From: Streptomyces sp. Tu6071 | Lineage (GTDB): Bacteria > Actinomycetota > Actinomycetes > Streptomycetales > Streptomycetaceae | NCBI RefSeq assembly: GCF_000213055.1 | Contig: NZ_CM001165.1 | Location: forward strand, 4,672,945 to 4,736,944 | Direction of reading: 5' to 3' | DNA length: 64,000 nt | Shown: piece by piece, positions 1-9,924 of the stretch | Layout: every line of letters begins with the position of its first letter | How positions within the stretch are numbered: the stretch's first letter is position 1 | Program-made: the position numbers and the translations under genes | The notes under the pieces: generated by a model | What the model saw: only the letters and a program-made list of their open reading frames with translations | What the model was told of the DNA's origin: nothing | Database searches by the model: none

Positions 1-423
1 CTTCTTGTACGTACCGCCGTCGAGACGCAGCTCACCGCCGGGGAAGAGGCCCGCGGCCGTGAGCGGGGCCGTGTCGCGGGCCGCGCTGTTGAGGTACTCG
101 CTGGGGCTCGGGACCGGGCGGGGCGCGACCGAGGAGAAGCGGGGGCTCGCGCTCGTGGAGGGGCTGGGGAGCGTCGCGGTGGGCGGGAGGCTCTTGTGCG
201 CCGCGTCGCTCTTCGTGCCCTCGTCCTTGTTCACCGTGACGACGACGGTCGCGACGATCGCCGCGACGAGCCCGGTGGCGACGACACCGAAGGCCGTCCA
301 CAGCACGGTTCTGCGGCGCTTGGCACGCGCGTTCTCCTCGGCGAGCGCGTTCCAGTCCGGGGCCTGCCCACCCGTGCCGAAACCGCCGCCGTCACCATGG
401 GGTCCCCCGTGCCCAAAGCTCAT
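1..423 (-). CDS. Putative membrane protein, N-terminal part only (runs off left edge)
   Basis: Reading leftwards from an ATG at 423 the frame stays open to the window edge, giving about 141 residues. It starts MSFGHGGPHGDGGGFGTGG, continues with a Glu/Arg-rich stretch (NALAEENARAKRRR), one hydrophobic segment at about residues 41-65 (VLWTAFGVVATGLVAAIV), then a Ser/Pro/Thr linker. This is the layout of a single-pass type II membrane protein with a short Gly-rich cytoplasmic head and an external domain that lies outside the window. Codons use G/C in position 3, supporting coding. It is divergent from rplM. Function unknown. Confidence 0.7.
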   Translation of the reverse strand, partial: MSFGHGGPHGDGGGFGTGGQAPDWNALAEENARAKRRRTVLWTAFGVVATGLVAAIVATVVVTVNKDEGTKSDAAHKSLPPTATLPSPSTSASPRFSSVAPRPVPSPSEYLNSAARDTAPLTAAGLFPGGELRLDGGTYKK

Positions 424-552
424 GGCGCGCATACTAGTCACACCGCGGGCGCGCGGGACGGGCCCGGAGCGGACCGCTCGGGCGGGCCCGGCACGGACGG
501 GCCCGGCGCAGCTCGCGGCGAGGGTCGCCGGGGCCCGGCGCGGACGGCGATT

Positions 553-582
553 TTGACCCGTACGGGGACGGGCGGGTAGCCT
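553..582 (+). promoter_or_regulatory. Candidate rplM-rpsI promoter
   Basis: TTGACC at 553-558 and TAGCCT at 577-582 are separated by 18 bp, which fits the principal-sigma (HrdB) consensus. A start near 590 would give rplM an untranslated leader of about 200 nt. No other pair this good was seen between the divergent gene and rplM. Confidence 0.5.
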
Positions 583-589
583 GGCTCCT

Positions 590-791
590 CGTTGTGTATT
601 GGCTTGCTCATTCTCACGTGAGGGGCCCTTACACCGGTCCACCAAGCCGATGACCAGCGGTACGCACGCGTTTGCGTCGACGAGTGCGTCCAGGGCTGTC
701 GTGATCGTCCGTGGTGGCCATGTCAGGACCCCCTCCCTGGCCTTCTCGGTCCGGGAGACACCCATCACAGAAGAAGCGAAGGCTACGACCA
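590..791 (+). promoter_or_regulatory. Long 5' leader of rplM
   Basis: About 200 nt lie between the likely transcription start and the rplM GTG. Many bacterial L13 operons are autoregulated through a leader RNA, so a control structure is plausible, but I could not fold a convincing conserved structure by eye. No coding potential is supported here. Confidence 0.3.
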
Positions 792-1235
792 GTGCGTACG
801 TACAGCCCCAAGCCCGGCGATGTGACTCGCCAGTGGCACGTCATCGACGCCCGGGACGTTGTCCTGGGCCGTCTGGCGTCGACCGCCGCCAGCCTCCTGC
901 GGGGCAAGCACAAGCCGATCTACGCCCCCCACGTCGACACCGGTGACTTCGTCGTCATCATCAACGCCGACAAGGTGCACCTCTCCGGCAACAAGCGGAC
1001 CCAGAAGCTCGCCTACCGTCACTCGGGTTACCCGGGCGGTCTGCGTTCGGTCCGTTACGACGACCTCCTCGCGAACAACCCGGAGAAGGCCGTCGAGAAG
1101 GCCGTCAAGGGCATGCTCCCGAAGAACACCCTCGGCCGTCAGATGCTCTCGAAGCTGAAGGTCTACGCGGGCGAGCAGCACCCGCACGGTGCGCAGCAGC
1201 CGCAGCCGTTCGAGATCACTCAGGTCGCGCAGTAA
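792..1235 (+). CDS. rplM: 50S ribosomal protein L13
   Basis: The 147-residue product begins at GTG 792 with [20 protein letters not shown] and is the length expected for streptomycete L13. An upstream in-frame start would add 27 atypical residues, so I reject it. It carries the L13 core ([32 protein letters not shown]). L13 binds 23S rRNA early in large-subunit assembly. It is followed 42 bp later by rpsI, the universal L13-S9 pair, and the two are almost certainly cotranscribed from the promoter near 553-582. Confidence 0.97.
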   Translation: MRTYSPKPGDVTRQWHVIDARDVVLGRLASTAASLLRGKHKPIYAPHVDTGDFVVIINADKVHLSGNKRTQKLAYRHSGYPGGLRSVRYDDLLANNPEKAVEKAVKGMLPKNTLGRQMLSKLKVYAGEQHPHGAQQPQPFEITQVAQ

Positions 1236-1277
1236 GTCCGGCCACCCCCTAAGACACAGAGAATTCTGAGGAGCATC

Positions 1278-1793
1278 GTGGCCGAGACCACCGCCGAGCA
1301 GCCGATCGAAGAGGCTGTCGACGTCGAGCAGTACACCACCGAGTCCGAGGTCCCCGTCGAGGGCGAGTACACCTCGGAGTCCCTCGCCTCCGCCTTCGGC
1401 GAGCCGCAGCCGGCCGCCGGCCTGGGCCGTCGCAAGAACGCGATCGCCCGCGTCCGGATCGTCCCGGGCTCCGGCAAGTGGAAGATCAACGGTCGCACCC
1501 TTGAGGACTACTTCCCCAACAAGGTGCACCAGCAGGAAGTCAACGAGCCCTTCAAGGTGCTCGAACTCGACAACCGCTACGACGTCATCGCCCGCATCGC
1601 GGGTGGCGGCGTCTCGGGTCAGGCCGGCGCCCTGCGCCTCGGCGTGGCCCGCGCGCTGAACGAGGCCGACGTGGACAACAACCGCGGCGCCCTCAAGAAG
1701 GCGGGCTTCCTCCGCCGCGACGACCGTGCCGTCGAGCGCAAGAAGGCCGGTCTCAAGAAGGCCCGCAAGGCCCCGCAGTACAGCAAGCGCTGA
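1278..1793 (+). CDS. rpsI: 30S ribosomal protein S9
   Basis: The start is GTG 1278, with GAGGAG at 1268-1273 as ribosome binding site. The 171-residue product has an acidic N-terminal extension of about 47 residues ([20 protein letters not shown]), common in actinobacterial S9, then the S9 core ([27 protein letters not shown]) and the basic C-terminus ending in QYSKR, which reaches toward the P-site tRNA. It is the second gene of the L13-S9 operon, ending at the terminator at 1821-1851. Confidence 0.97.
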   Translation: MAETTAEQPIEEAVDVEQYTTESEVPVEGEYTSESLASAFGEPQPAAGLGRRKNAIARVRIVPGSGKWKINGRTLEDYFPNKVHQQEVNEPFKVLELDNRYDVIARIAGGGVSGQAGALRLGVARALNEADVDNNRGALKKAGFLRRDDRAVERKKAGLKKARKAPQYSKR

Positions 1794-1820
1794 TCGCGGC
1801 CCTTGCCGTATCGCTTGTTC

Positions 1821-1851
1821 GCCCCGGCGGCACTCTCCGTGCCGCCGGGGC
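1821..1851 (+). terminator. Terminator after rplM-rpsI
   Basis: A perfect 13-bp stem, 1821-1833 with 1839-1851, and a 5-nt loop (TCTCC), lies 27 bp after the rpsI stop and is followed by GTTCG. A strong GC hairpin without a U tract is typical of Streptomyces terminators. Confidence 0.75.
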
Positions 1852-1858
1852 GTTCGCG

Positions 1859-1904
1859 TCCCCGGGGGAACCCGGCGGGCGCAAGATCCCCGGGGGAACC
1901 CGGC
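1859..1904 (+). repeat. 18-bp direct repeat upstream of glmM
   Basis: TCCCCGGGGGAACCCGGC occurs at 1859-1876 and again at 1887-1904, 28 bp apart. It lies between the rpsI terminator and an A/T-rich stretch (TATGACGTATAAC, 1913-1925) that could hold the glmM -10 element. It may be a regulator site or a simple duplication. Confidence 0.6.
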
Positions 1905-1996
1905 CCATGCGGTATGACGTATAACAACTGATGTGCGAAGTGCGGCGGCCCGGTGAACGGCGGGGCCGCTCGTGACAGCGAGCGGGAGGAATCCAG

Positions 1997-3364
1997 GTGG
2001 GACGGCTCTTCGGGACGGACGGCGTACGCGGGGTCGCGGGCGTCGATCTGACGGCCGAGCTCGCGCTCGGGCTCGCGGTCGCGGCAGCACACGTACTCGG
2101 CGAGGTGGGCAGCAGGCCGGGGCACCGGCCGACCGCCGTGGTGGGGCGTGATCCGCGCGCCTCGGGCGAGTTCCTGGAGTCCGCCGTCGTCGCGGGCCTC
2201 GCGAGCGCCGGGGTGGACGTGCTGCGCGTCGGCGTGCTGCCGACGCCCGCGATCGCGCACCTGACCGGGGTGCTCGGCGCCGACTTCGGCGTCATGCTCT
2301 CGGCGAGCCACAACGCCATGCCGGACAACGGCATCAAGTTCCTCGCGCGCGGTGGGCACAAGCTCGCCGACGAGCTGGAGGACCGCATCGAGGCCCAGTA
2401 CCACCGCCACCGCGAGCCCGGCGCCACCGAGTGGTCGCGGCCGACCGGCGCGGACGTCGGCCGGGTGCGTGACTACGACGAGGGCTTCGACCAGTACGTG
2501 GCGCACCTCGTCGCCGTCCTGCCCAACCGTCTCGACGGCCTCCGCGTCGTCCTCGACGAGGCGCACGGTGCCGCCGCCCGCGTCTCGCCGGAAGCCTTCG
2601 CGCGCGCCGGGGCCGAGGTCATCACGACGATCGGCACCGAGCCCGACGGACTCAACATCAACGACGGTGTCGGCTCCACGCACCTCGCCCAGCTCCAGGC
2701 CGCCGTCGTCGCCCACCAGGCGGACTTCGGCATCGCGCACGACGGCGACGCCGACCGCTGCCTCGCCGTGGACGCCGAGGGCCGCGAGATCGACGGCGAC
2801 CAGATCCTCGCCGTCCTCGCCCTCGCGATGCGCGAGCACGGCACGCTCCGCAAGAACACCGTCGTCGCGACGGTCATGTCGAACCTCGGCTTCAAGCTCG
2901 CCATGGAGCGCGAGGGCGTCCACTTCGAGGAGACGGGTGTCGGCGACCGGTACGTGCTCGAACGCATGAAGGCGCAGGGGTACGCGCTCGGCGGCGAGCA
3001 GTCCGGGCACGTCATCCTCCTCGACCACGCGACGACCGGCGACGGCACCCTGACCGGGCTCATGCTCGCCGCGCGCATGGCCGAGACGGGGCGCTCCCTC
3101 GCCGACCTCGCCTCCGTCGTCACGCGGCTGCCGCAGGTCCTCGTCAACGTCCCCGACGTCGACCGCTCCCGCGTCGCCTCGGCGCCCGAGCTGCGCACCG
3201 CCGTGGAGGAGGCCGAGCACGCGCTCGGCACGACCGGCCGCGTGCTGCTCCGGCCCTCGGGCACGGAGCCGCTCGTGCGGGTCATGGTCGAGGCGGCGGA
3301 CATCGAGCAGGCCCGGTCGGTGGCGAGCGGGCTGGCGGACGTCGTGAAGTCGACGCTGGGCTGA
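1997..3364 (+). CDS. glmM: Phosphoglucosamine mutase
   Basis: The enzyme converts glucosamine-6-phosphate to glucosamine-1-phosphate, between GlmS (also in this window) and GlmU on the route to UDP-GlcNAc and peptidoglycan. The 455-residue product starts at GTG 1997 with GGGAGGA at 1984-1990. It begins [11 protein letters not shown], carries the phosphoserine loop SASHN (Ser104 is the catalytic residue), the metal loop DGDADRC, and the sugar and phosphate loops GGEQSGH and [14 protein letters not shown]. All signature residues of the alpha-D-phosphohexomutase family are intact. Confidence 0.96.
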   Translation: MGRLFGTDGVRGVAGVDLTAELALGLAVAAAHVLGEVGSRPGHRPTAVVGRDPRASGEFLESAVVAGLASAGVDVLRVGVLPTPAIAHLTGVLGADFGVMLSASHNAMPDNGIKFLARGGHKLADELEDRIEAQYHRHREPGATEWSRPTGADVGRVRDYDEGFDQYVAHLVAVLPNRLDGLRVVLDEAHGAAARVSPEAFARAGAEVITTIGTEPDGLNINDGVGSTHLAQLQAAVVAHQADFGIAHDGDADRCLAVDAEGREIDGDQILAVLALAMREHGTLRKNTVVATVMSNLGFKLAMEREGVHFEETGVGDRYVLERMKAQGYALGGEQSGHVILLDHATTGDGTLTGLMLAARMAETGRSLADLASVVTRLPQVLVNVPDVDRSRVASAPELRTAVEEAEHALGTTGRVLLRPSGTEPLVRVMVEAADIEQARSVASGLADVVKSTLG

Positions 3365-3391
3365 GCGGGCCGTACGCGCTTTTCCGACCAC

Positions 3392-3436
3392 CGGCGCGGT
3401 GGCGGACCCCGGACTCCGGGGCCCGCCACCGCGCCG
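3392..3436 (+). terminator. Terminator after glmM
   Basis: A 14-bp stem, 3392-3405 with 3423-3436, lies 28 bp after the glmM stop and is followed by TTTC. The remaining bases to 3615 (about 180 bp) hold no supported gene; GGGGCGGGG-rich direct repeats are visible near 3476-3540. Confidence 0.75.
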
Positions 3437-3615
3437 TTTCGCGTGCGTCGGCAGGGGGGCGAACTCATCCGCCGCGGGGCGGAGCGCGCGTGAGCCGCGG
3501 GGCGGGGTGGGCATGAGCCGCGGGGCGGGGTGCGCGGGGGGAACAGTGCGCCCGCCGGCCGGCTGCCGGAGAGGGGCTCGCGCCGCGTCCCGGCTGGGAC
3601 CCGTACGATCCCCGC

Positions 3616-4566
3616 ATGCTCCATGTCCGTGTCATCGTCCCGTCCCACCGCACCGGGGACCTGCTGGGTCTGCTGCGCGCCACCGTGGGGGTGACCCATC
3701 TCGTCGTGCTGCCCGGTGCCGCGCGGGAGCCCGCCGGTGACCTCGTGGAGTGCGAGGTCGCCCGCGAGTCCGCCGACGAACTCCTCGACGGTCTCCGGGA
3801 CTTCGGGCTGGGTGACGAGGGCGGGATCACGGCCGGGCACGTCGACCTGACGCTCTCGCGGCCCGCCGAGCGGGCCGAGGAGGAGGCGCCCGGGGACGCC
3901 GCCGACGCCGTCGTGTGGCAGGAACTGAGCGACGCGAGCCACGAGGACTCGACGCTCACCGTCACGTACCTCGCCTTCCTCGCCCTCGCGACGATGATCG
4001 CCGCGTGCGGCGTCATGCTCGACAACGCGATCCTGATCGTCGGAGCCATGGCGATCGGCCCCGAGTTCGGGCCCCTCGCGGGGATCTCGACCTCCATCGT
4101 GCGCCGGGCCCCGCGGCTCGCCGCCCGCTCGTTGCTCGCCCTCGTCGTGGGCTTCCTCGCGGCCATCGCCGTCACGGTCCTCTTCAGCCTGCTGATGGAC
4201 GCCTGGGACCTCTTCGCCCGTGCGCGCCTCGACGGGCCGCGCCCCAACACCGCGTTCGTGTACGCCCCGGACTCCTTCTCCTTCGTCGTCGCGGTGCTCG
4301 CCGGGATCGCGGGCACGCTCTCGCTCACCTCGGCGAAGTCCGGGCTCCTCGTCGGTGTCGCGATCTCGGTCACGACGGTGCCCGCGGCGGCCAACGCCGC
4401 CGTCGCGCTCTCGTACGGCGAGTTCTCCCAGATGAAGGGCTCGCTCGAACAGCTCGGCCTCAACCTCGTCGGCATCGTCCTCGCCGGGACCCTGACCCTC
4501 CTCGCGCAGCGGCTCCTGTGGTCGGAGATGCGCGAGAGGACGGGCGGGCGCCGCGGCCGGGTGTGA
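3616..4566 (+). CDS. DUF389 family integral membrane protein
   Basis: The 316-residue product has a soluble N-terminal part of about 100 residues (MLHVRVIVPSHRTGDLL) followed by the DUF389 membrane region: QELSDASHEDSTLTVTYLAF, then ATMIAACGVMLDNAILIVG, GAMAIGPEFGPLAG and several further hydrophobic segments to about residue 300. The family is widespread in actinobacteria; its transport role is not established. It stands alone between the glmM terminator and a methyltransferase gene, in the same direction. Confidence 0.85.
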   Translation: MLHVRVIVPSHRTGDLLGLLRATVGVTHLVVLPGAAREPAGDLVECEVARESADELLDGLRDFGLGDEGGITAGHVDLTLSRPAERAEEEAPGDAADAVVWQELSDASHEDSTLTVTYLAFLALATMIAACGVMLDNAILIVGAMAIGPEFGPLAGISTSIVRRAPRLAARSLLALVVGFLAAIAVTVLFSLLMDAWDLFARARLDGPRPNTAFVYAPDSFSFVVAVLAGIAGTLSLTSAKSGLLVGVAISVTTVPAAANAAVALSYGEFSQMKGSLEQLGLNLVGIVLAGTLTLLAQRLLWSEMRERTGGRRGRV

Positions 4567-4660
4567 CCCGGAGCGCGGGCGGCGGCCCCCGTGCGGCATG
4601 CTGGAGGTCTGTCAACTCCCTGTCAGCAGTGCCAGGTTCGCCCCACGAAGGACCCTTTTC

Positions 4661-5440
4661 ATGAGTTACGACCCCCGCGTCGACACCAGCAGGCCGCACC
4701 CCGCGCGCGTCTACGACTGGCTGCTCGGGGGTGTGGACAACTTCCCGGCCGATCGCGCCGTGGGGGAGGGGCTGCCCGCCGCCGCGCGGCAGAACGCGCG
4801 GTGGAACCGGCAGTTCATGCACCGCGCGGCGCGGTACGTGGCGGGGCGCGGTGTGCGGCAGTACCTCGACGTCGGCAGCGGCATCCCCACCGAGCCCAAC
4901 CTCCATCAGGTCGTGCAGGGGCTCGTCCCGAGCGCCCGTGTCGTCTACGCGGACAACGACCCGCTCGTCCTCGCGCACTCCGCAGCGCTCCTCGTCGGCA
5001 CGCCCGAGGGCGCCACGCACTACCTCGACGCGGACGTCCGCGCCCCGGCCGAACTCCTGGACCGCGCGGGCGACTTTCTCGACCTCGGACAGCCCGTCGC
5101 GCTCTCGCTCGTCGCGCTGCTGCACTTCCTGCCCGAGGAGCAGGACCCGTACGGGGTCGTGCGCACGCTCGTCTCCCGCCTGGCGCCCGGGAGTTACCTC
5201 GTCCTGACGCACGGGACGGCGGACGAGCACCCCGAGCTGGAGGAGACGACGAAGGACAGCTACCGGCGCGGCGCGATCCCGCTGCGGATGCGGACGCGCC
5301 ACGAGGTCGAGCGGTTCTTCAACGGGCTCGACCTCGTGGCCCCCGGCCTCGTCACGGCCAACTACTGGTACCAGGACGGGGACAGGGTGCCGCCGCAGGA
5401 GCGGAGCGGTTTCTGGGCCGGGGTGGCGCGGGTCCCGTAG
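4661..5440 (+). CDS. SAM-dependent methyltransferase, DUF574 type
   Basis: I start it at ATG 4661 (MSYDPRVDTSRPHPARVYDW), because this family normally begins with a D-T-S-x-P-x-x-A-R-V-Y-D motif close to the N-terminus; the longer frame adds unrelated residues. It is 259 residues long. The glycine motif for SAM appears as QYLDVGSGIPTEPNLHQV and the acidic ribose-binding strand as VVYADNDPLVL. Streptomycetes carry many paralogues, often next to regulators; substrates are unknown. The last codons and the stop are part of a tandem repeat (5426-5492). Confidence 0.85.
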   Translation: MSYDPRVDTSRPHPARVYDWLLGGVDNFPADRAVGEGLPAAARQNARWNRQFMHRAARYVAGRGVRQYLDVGSGIPTEPNLHQVVQGLVPSARVVYADNDPLVLAHSAALLVGTPEGATHYLDADVRAPAELLDRAGDFLDLGQPVALSLVALLHFLPEEQDPYGVVRTLVSRLAPGSYLVLTHGTADEHPELEETTKDSYRRGAIPLRMRTRHEVERFFNGLDLVAPGLVTANYWYQDGDRVPPQERSGFWAGVARVP

Positions 5441-5492
5441 GGCGCGGGTCCGGTAGAGCGCGGGTCCCGCAGGGCTCGCGCGGGTCCCGCAG
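5426..5492. repeat. 15-bp tandem repeat x4 including the methyltransferase stop codon
   Basis: GCGCGGGTCCCGTAG at 5426-5440 (the last four codons and stop) recurs at 5442-5456, 5458-5472 and 5478-5492 with one or two changes (copy 2 CGGTAG; copies 3 and 4 CGCAG). Copies are spaced 16, 16 and 20 bp. The block fills the gap between two convergent genes. Confidence 0.9.
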
Positions 5493-5498
5493 GGGCGC

Positions 5499-6584
5499 TC
5501 AGAGCTTCGACGTGACGCGGTCGAGCGGCACGTACTTGAAGTTCTGGTTGCCGCTGCTGCCCGGCGTCGAGTTGGAGCCGTCCTGGCAGACGAAGAGGCC
5601 GTTCGGGAAGGCGGCGCCGAGCGGCTTGTCGCTCGCGTCGATGCCGTCCGTGTCCGAGCAGCCGTCGGTCGCGCTGCCGCTCGCGACGGAGAACCGGCCC
5701 TGGTAGGCGCCGCTGGAGCGGTCGTAGACGGTGTAGTCGTCACTGCCCTGCGAGGACGCGAACAGGTGCGTCCCGGCCGCCGTGATGCCTTCGACGTCGG
5801 CGGTGAGGTGGCCGCCGGAGGCGGTCGAGTCGAAGAGCGTGCGGCTCGTGCCCGCGCCGGGCTCGGCCCCGTACTTCCAGATCCCCTTGTCCTCCTCGCC
5901 GACGTAGAGCGCGCCGGTCCTCTCGTCCGCGTAGCAGCCCTCGATCTCGTCGCCGACGTCGAAGAGGCGCACGGACGTCGCGGTGACACCGGTGCCGCTG
6001 ACCTTCAGCTCCCACTGCTCCAGGCGGCCTGAGGGGGAGTTGGGGTAGGCGTAGAGCTTCCCCGTGGACGGGGAGCGGTACATGCAGATGCCGTGCGCGG
6101 TGACCTCGGTGGCGACGTCCTTGAGGTGCGTGAGCTGCCGGGTCGCCGGGTCGATGCGGTAGATGTGCATCGCGCCGTCCCCGCCCTCGGCCTCGTCGTC
6201 GGCCGAGACGACGATGTCATCGCGTACGTCCACGTTGTTGCCGTGGTCGCCGCTGATCCGCTGGAGCCGCTTGCCCGCGAGGTCGTACACCTCCAGGGCG
6301 CCCTTCTTGTCGGTCGCGACGACCGCCGATTTCGCCGGGTCGCTCGGGTTGACCCAGATCGCCGGGTCGTCGGCGGCGTCACCGCTGTGGCCGACGGGCT
6401 CGGTCTCGACGGTCGCGGTGACGGAGAACGCGGGCACGGCGGCGGGTGCGGGGGACACCGCGAGCGCGGCGGGTGCGGGGGGCGCGGCGAGCGCGGCGGG
6501 TGCGGTCGCGAGGGCCGCCGGTGCGAGGAGGGCGAGGGCGGCGGTGGAGACGAGGAGGGGGGCGGCGATGCGGCTGGCGCGCAT
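5499..6584 (-). CDS. Secreted phytase-like beta-propeller protein
   Basis: I start it at the ATG at 6584 (MRASRIAAPLLVSTAALALL), which gives a Sec signal peptide and has GGAAGG upstream; 361 residues. After an Ala/Pro-rich linker comes the beta-propeller phytase domain: DDPAIWVNPSDPAKS, VVATDKKGALEVYDLAGK, NNVDVRDDI, EIEGCYADERTGALYVGEE, DVEGITAA. Enzymes of this family are calcium-dependent and remove phosphate from phytate outside the cell. The gene converges with the methyltransferase gene and ends 59 bp from its stop. Phytase activity itself is inferred from family resemblance. Confidence 0.85.
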   Translation of the reverse strand: MRASRIAAPLLVSTAALALLAPAALATAPAALAAPPAPAALAVSPAPAAVPAFSVTATVETEPVGHSGDAADDPAIWVNPSDPAKSAVVATDKKGALEVYDLAGKRLQRISGDHGNNVDVRDDIVVSADDEAEGGDGAMHIYRIDPATRQLTHLKDVATEVTAHGICMYRSPSTGKLYAYPNSPSGRLEQWELKVSGTGVTATSVRLFDVGDEIEGCYADERTGALYVGEEDKGIWKYGAEPGAGTSRTLFDSTASGGHLTADVEGITAAGTHLFASSQGSDDYTVYDRSSGAYQGRFSVASGSATDGCSDTDGIDASDKPLGAAFPNGLFVCQDGSNSTPGSSGNQNFKYVPLDRVTSKL

Positions 6585-6810
6585 GGGGGCCTTCCGGGTC
6601 CGGGGCGGGGTGGGAACGAGCACCCGGAATGTACGGCCGCGTGGTGGTACGGGGAGCCAACGACCGGTGAACTTCCCGCGCGCGGGGGCGATTTCAGGCC
6701 GCGTGCGGGAAGGGGGGTGACGGGGGAGGGTTCCGGTCCGGTCGGTGGGCCGGTCTGGGCCGTCCGGCCCGGCCGGTCGGTGGTCCCGGTGGTCCCGGTG
6801 GGCGGGGGTG

Positions 6811-7797
6811 TCAGAGCTTGCGCAGACGGACGCGCTGGACCTTGTGGTCGGGGCCCTTCCGTATGACGAGTGTCGCGCGGCCCCGGGTCGGGGCCACGTT
6901 CTCGATGAGGTTCGGCTCGTTGATGGTGTGCCAGGTCCGGCGGGCGTAGGCGAGGGCTTCTTCCTCGGAGACCTGGGTGTACTTGCGGAAGTACGAGGAC
7001 GGGTCCTGGAAGGCCGTCTCGCGCAGGCGGCGGAAGCGGTTGAGGTACCACTCGCGGATGTCCTGCGGGCGCGCGTCCACGTAGACGCTGAAGTCGAAGT
7101 AGTCCGCGAGGCCGACGCGGGTGCGGCCGTCGCTGCCGGGCAGGGCGGGCTGGAGGACGTTGAGGCCCTCCACGATGAGGATGTCCGGGCGTGCGACGGT
7201 GAGGCGCTCGCCGGGCACGATGTCGTAGGTCAGGTGCGAGTAGACCGGCGCGGTGACGTTGTCCTTGCCCGCCTTCACGTCCGCGACGAAGCGGGTGAGC
7301 GCGCGGCGGTCGTACGACTCGGGGAAGCCCTTGCGCGCCATGAGGCCGCGCTTCTCCAGCTCCGCCATCGGCAGCAGGAAGCCGTCCGTCGTGACCAGCT
7401 CGACACGCGGGTGCTCCGGCCACCGCGCGAGCAGCGCCTGCAACAGGCGCGCGACGGTGGACTTGCCCACCGCGACACTCCCCGCGACACCGATCACGAA
7501 CGGTGTGCCGTACTGCGTGCCCTGCTCGCCGAGGAAGGTGTTGAGCGAGCCGCGCAGGGCGTCGTTGGCGTCCACGTACAGATTCAGCAGGCGCGAGAGC
7601 GGCAGGTAGACGTCCCGCACCTCGTCGAGGTCGATGACGTCGCCGAGGCCGCGCAGCCTCTCGACCTCGTCGGCCGTCAGCGGCAGCGGGGTCTTGGCGC
7701 GCAGCGCGCTCCACTCGTCCCTGGTCAGATCCACGTAGGGAGTCGCCTCCGGCCTGCGGTGGGCGCTCCTCGGGGGTGAGGTGATCACACGTCCCAT
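6811..7797 (-). CDS. coaA: Type I pantothenate kinase
   Basis: It phosphorylates pantothenate, the first step to coenzyme A. The product is 328 residues from ATG 7797. The P-loop [12 protein letters not shown] is at about residues 103-114, with the [10 protein letters not shown] and [11 protein letters not shown] segments typical of bacterial CoaA. The start is uncertain: in-frame ATG 7809 and GTG 7788 are alternatives and none has a clear ribosome site. It is divergent from a small ORF and glmS. CoA is also the donor used by AcpS, encoded 2.7 kb away. Confidence 0.94.
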   Translation of the reverse strand: MGRVITSPPRSAHRRPEATPYVDLTRDEWSALRAKTPLPLTADEVERLRGLGDVIDLDEVRDVYLPLSRLLNLYVDANDALRGSLNTFLGEQGTQYGTPFVIGVAGSVAVGKSTVARLLQALLARWPEHPRVELVTTDGFLLPMAELEKRGLMARKGFPESYDRRALTRFVADVKAGKDNVTAPVYSHLTYDIVPGERLTVARPDILIVEGLNVLQPALPGSDGRTRVGLADYFDFSVYVDARPQDIREWYLNRFRRLRETAFQDPSSYFRKYTQVSEEEALAYARRTWHTINEPNLIENVAPTRGRATLVIRKGPDHKVQRVRLRKL

Positions 7798-7830
7798 TGT
7801 TGCGCCCATGTTGCGCGCGGTGGGGGTGGG

Positions 7831-8016
7831 GTGCGTCACGCGGGAGCGCGCCGGGGACGGTCCCTCGCGGCGTGGCTCGCCGCGTTGGTCGAGGACCTGC
7901 CCGACGAGGACATGAAGGAGGGCCTGGAGGCGCAGGTCGACGCCTGCCGCTTCGGGGACGAGCCGCGCCGCGAGGAGGCCGAGTACCCGGCGCTGCTCGC
8001 GGAGGCGCGCGAATGA
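7831..8016 (+). CDS. Small hypothetical protein
   Basis: A 61-codon frame from GTG 7831 shows strong G/C third-position bias and an acidic helical composition ([33 protein letters not shown]). It ends 60 bp before glmS. I recognise no family. It could be a real short gene (a true start nearer 7867 is possible) or the remnant of a longer one. Confidence 0.45.
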   Translation: MRHAGARRGRSLAAWLAALVEDLPDEDMKEGLEAQVDACRFGDEPRREEAEYPALLAEARE

Positions 8017-8076
8017 GGCCCGGTGGGGCCGCGTCGCTCTCCGGAGGTGGGCACCCCCTCGCCGTAGTCTTCCGTT

Positions 8077-9924
8077 ATGTGCGGAATTGTGGGATATGCC
8101 GGAACACAGTCGGCTCTTGACGTCGTCCTCGCCGGGCTGCGTCGCCTGGAGTACCGGGGCTACGACTCGGCGGGCGCCGCCGTGCTCGCGGACGGGGGAC
8201 TCGCGACGGCGAAGAAGTCGGGCAAGCTCGCCAACCTGGAGAAGGAGCTGATGGAGCGGCCGTTGCCGAGCGCGACGACCGGCATCGGCCACACCCGCTG
8301 GGCGACCCACGGCGCGCCCAACGACGCCAACGCCCACCCCCACCTCGACAACGCGGGCCGCGTCGCCGTCGTCCACAACGGCATCATCGAGAACTTCGCC
8401 GAACTGCGCGCCGAACTCCGCGCGCGCGGCCACCACCTGGAGTCCGAGACCGACACCGAGACCGTCGCCCACCTCCTCTCCGAGTCCTACGGCGCGCACG
8501 GCGACCTCGCCGCCGCGATGCGCGAGGTGTGCGGGCGTCTCCAGGGCGCCTTCACGCTCGTCGCCGTGCACGCCGACGCGCCGGACCGCGTCGTCGGCGC
8601 GCGCCGCAACTCCCCGCTCGTCGTCGGCGTCGGCGAGGGCGAGTACTTCCTCGCCTCCGACGTCGCCGCCTTCATCGATCACACGCGCACGGCGATCGAG
8701 CTGGGCCAGGACCAGGTCGTCGAGGTGTGGCCGGAGGGCGTCGCCGTCACCGGCTTCGACGGGCTCCCGGCCGAGGTCCGTACGTACCACGTCGACTGGG
8801 ACGCCTCGGCGGCCGAGAAGTCCGGCTACGCCTCCTTCATGCTCAAGGAGATCGCCGAGCAGCCGAAGGCCGTCGCCGACACGCTCCTCGGCCGCGTCGA
8901 CGAGTCCGGGACGCTGCTCCTCGACGAGGTGCGGGTCCCGCCCGAGGTGCTGCGCGAGACGTCCAAGATCGTCGTCGTCGCCTGCGGGACCGCCTTCCAC
9001 GCCGGGCTCATCGCCAAGTACGCGATCGAGCACTGGACGCGGCTGCCCTGCGAGGTGGAGCTGGCCAGCGAGTTCCGCTACCGCGACCCGATCCTCGACC
9101 ACGGCACGCTCGTCATCGCGATCTCGCAGTCCGGCGAGACGATGGACACGCTCATGGCGCTGCGGCACGCCCGCGAACAGGGCGCGCACGTCCTCGCGAT
9201 CTGCAACACCAACGGTTCGACGATCCCGCGCGAGTCCGACGCCGTCCTCTACACGCACGCCGGACCCGAGGTCGCCGTCGCCTCCACGAAGGCGTTCCTG
9301 ACCCAGCTCGTCGCCTGCTACCTCGTCGCGCTGTGGCTCGCGCAGCACAGGGGCGAGAAGTTCGGCGACGAGATCGGCGAGGTCGTCGCGGAACTCGCCG
9401 GTATCCCGGGCGACCTGGAGCGCGTGCTCGAAACGATGGAGCCGGTGCGGGAGCTGGCGCGCTCCCTCGCCGGGCACGACACGGTCCTCTTCCTGGGCCG
9501 CCACGTCGGCTACCCCGTCGCCCTCGAAGGCGCCCTCAAGCTCAAGGAACTCGCGTACATGCACGCGGAGGGCTTCGCCGCCGGAGAGCTGAAGCACGGC
9601 CCGATCGCGCTCATCGACCAGGGCCTCCCCGTCGTCGTCCTCGTGCCCTCGCCGCGTGGCCGCTCGGTGCTGCACGACAAGATCGTCTCCAACATCCAGG
9701 AGATCAGGGCGCGCGGGGCGCGCACGGTCGTCATCGCCGAGGAGGGCGATGAGGCGGTCGCCCCGTACGCGGACCACCTCATCGAGATCCCCGAGGTGCC
9801 GACGCTCCTCCAGCCGCTCGTCGCGACCGTCCCGCTCCAGGTCTTCGCGTGCGAACTCGCGACCGCGCGCGGCAACGAGGTCGACCAGCCGAGGAACCTG
9901 GCGAAGTCGGTGACGGTGGAGTGA
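8077..9924 (+). CDS. glmS: Glutamine-fructose-6-phosphate aminotransferase (isomerizing)
   Basis: It makes glucosamine-6-phosphate from fructose-6-phosphate and glutamine, the first committed step of amino-sugar synthesis and the substrate supply for GlmM. The product has 615 residues. Cys2 (MCGIVGY) is the glutaminase nucleophile; [11 protein letters not shown] and NGIIENF complete that domain. Two SIS sugar-isomerase domains follow ([48 protein letters not shown]), ending with the conserved LAKSVTVE. The last codons and stop belong to a 91/92-bp tandem repeat that continues downstream. Confidence 0.97.
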   Translation: MCGIVGYAGTQSALDVVLAGLRRLEYRGYDSAGAAVLADGGLATAKKSGKLANLEKELMERPLPSATTGIGHTRWATHGAPNDANAHPHLDNAGRVAVVHNGIIENFAELRAELRARGHHLESETDTETVAHLLSESYGAHGDLAAAMREVCGRLQGAFTLVAVHADAPDRVVGARRNSPLVVGVGEGEYFLASDVAAFIDHTRTAIELGQDQVVEVWPEGVAVTGFDGLPAEVRTYHVDWDASAAEKSGYASFMLKEIAEQPKAVADTLLGRVDESGTLLLDEVRVPPEVLRETSKIVVVACGTAFHAGLIAKYAIEHWTRLPCEVELASEFRYRDPILDHGTLVIAISQSGETMDTLMALRHAREQGAHVLAICNTNGSTIPRESDAVLYTHAGPEVAVASTKAFLTQLVACYLVALWLAQHRGEKFGDEIGEVVAELAGIPGDLERVLETMEPVRELARSLAGHDTVLFLGRHVGYPVALEGALKLKELAYMHAEGFAAGELKHGPIALIDQGLPVVVLVPSPRGRSVLHDKIVSNIQEIRARGARTVVIAEEGDEAVAPYADHLIEIPEVPTLLQPLVATVPLQVFACELATARGNEVDQPRNLAKSVTVE

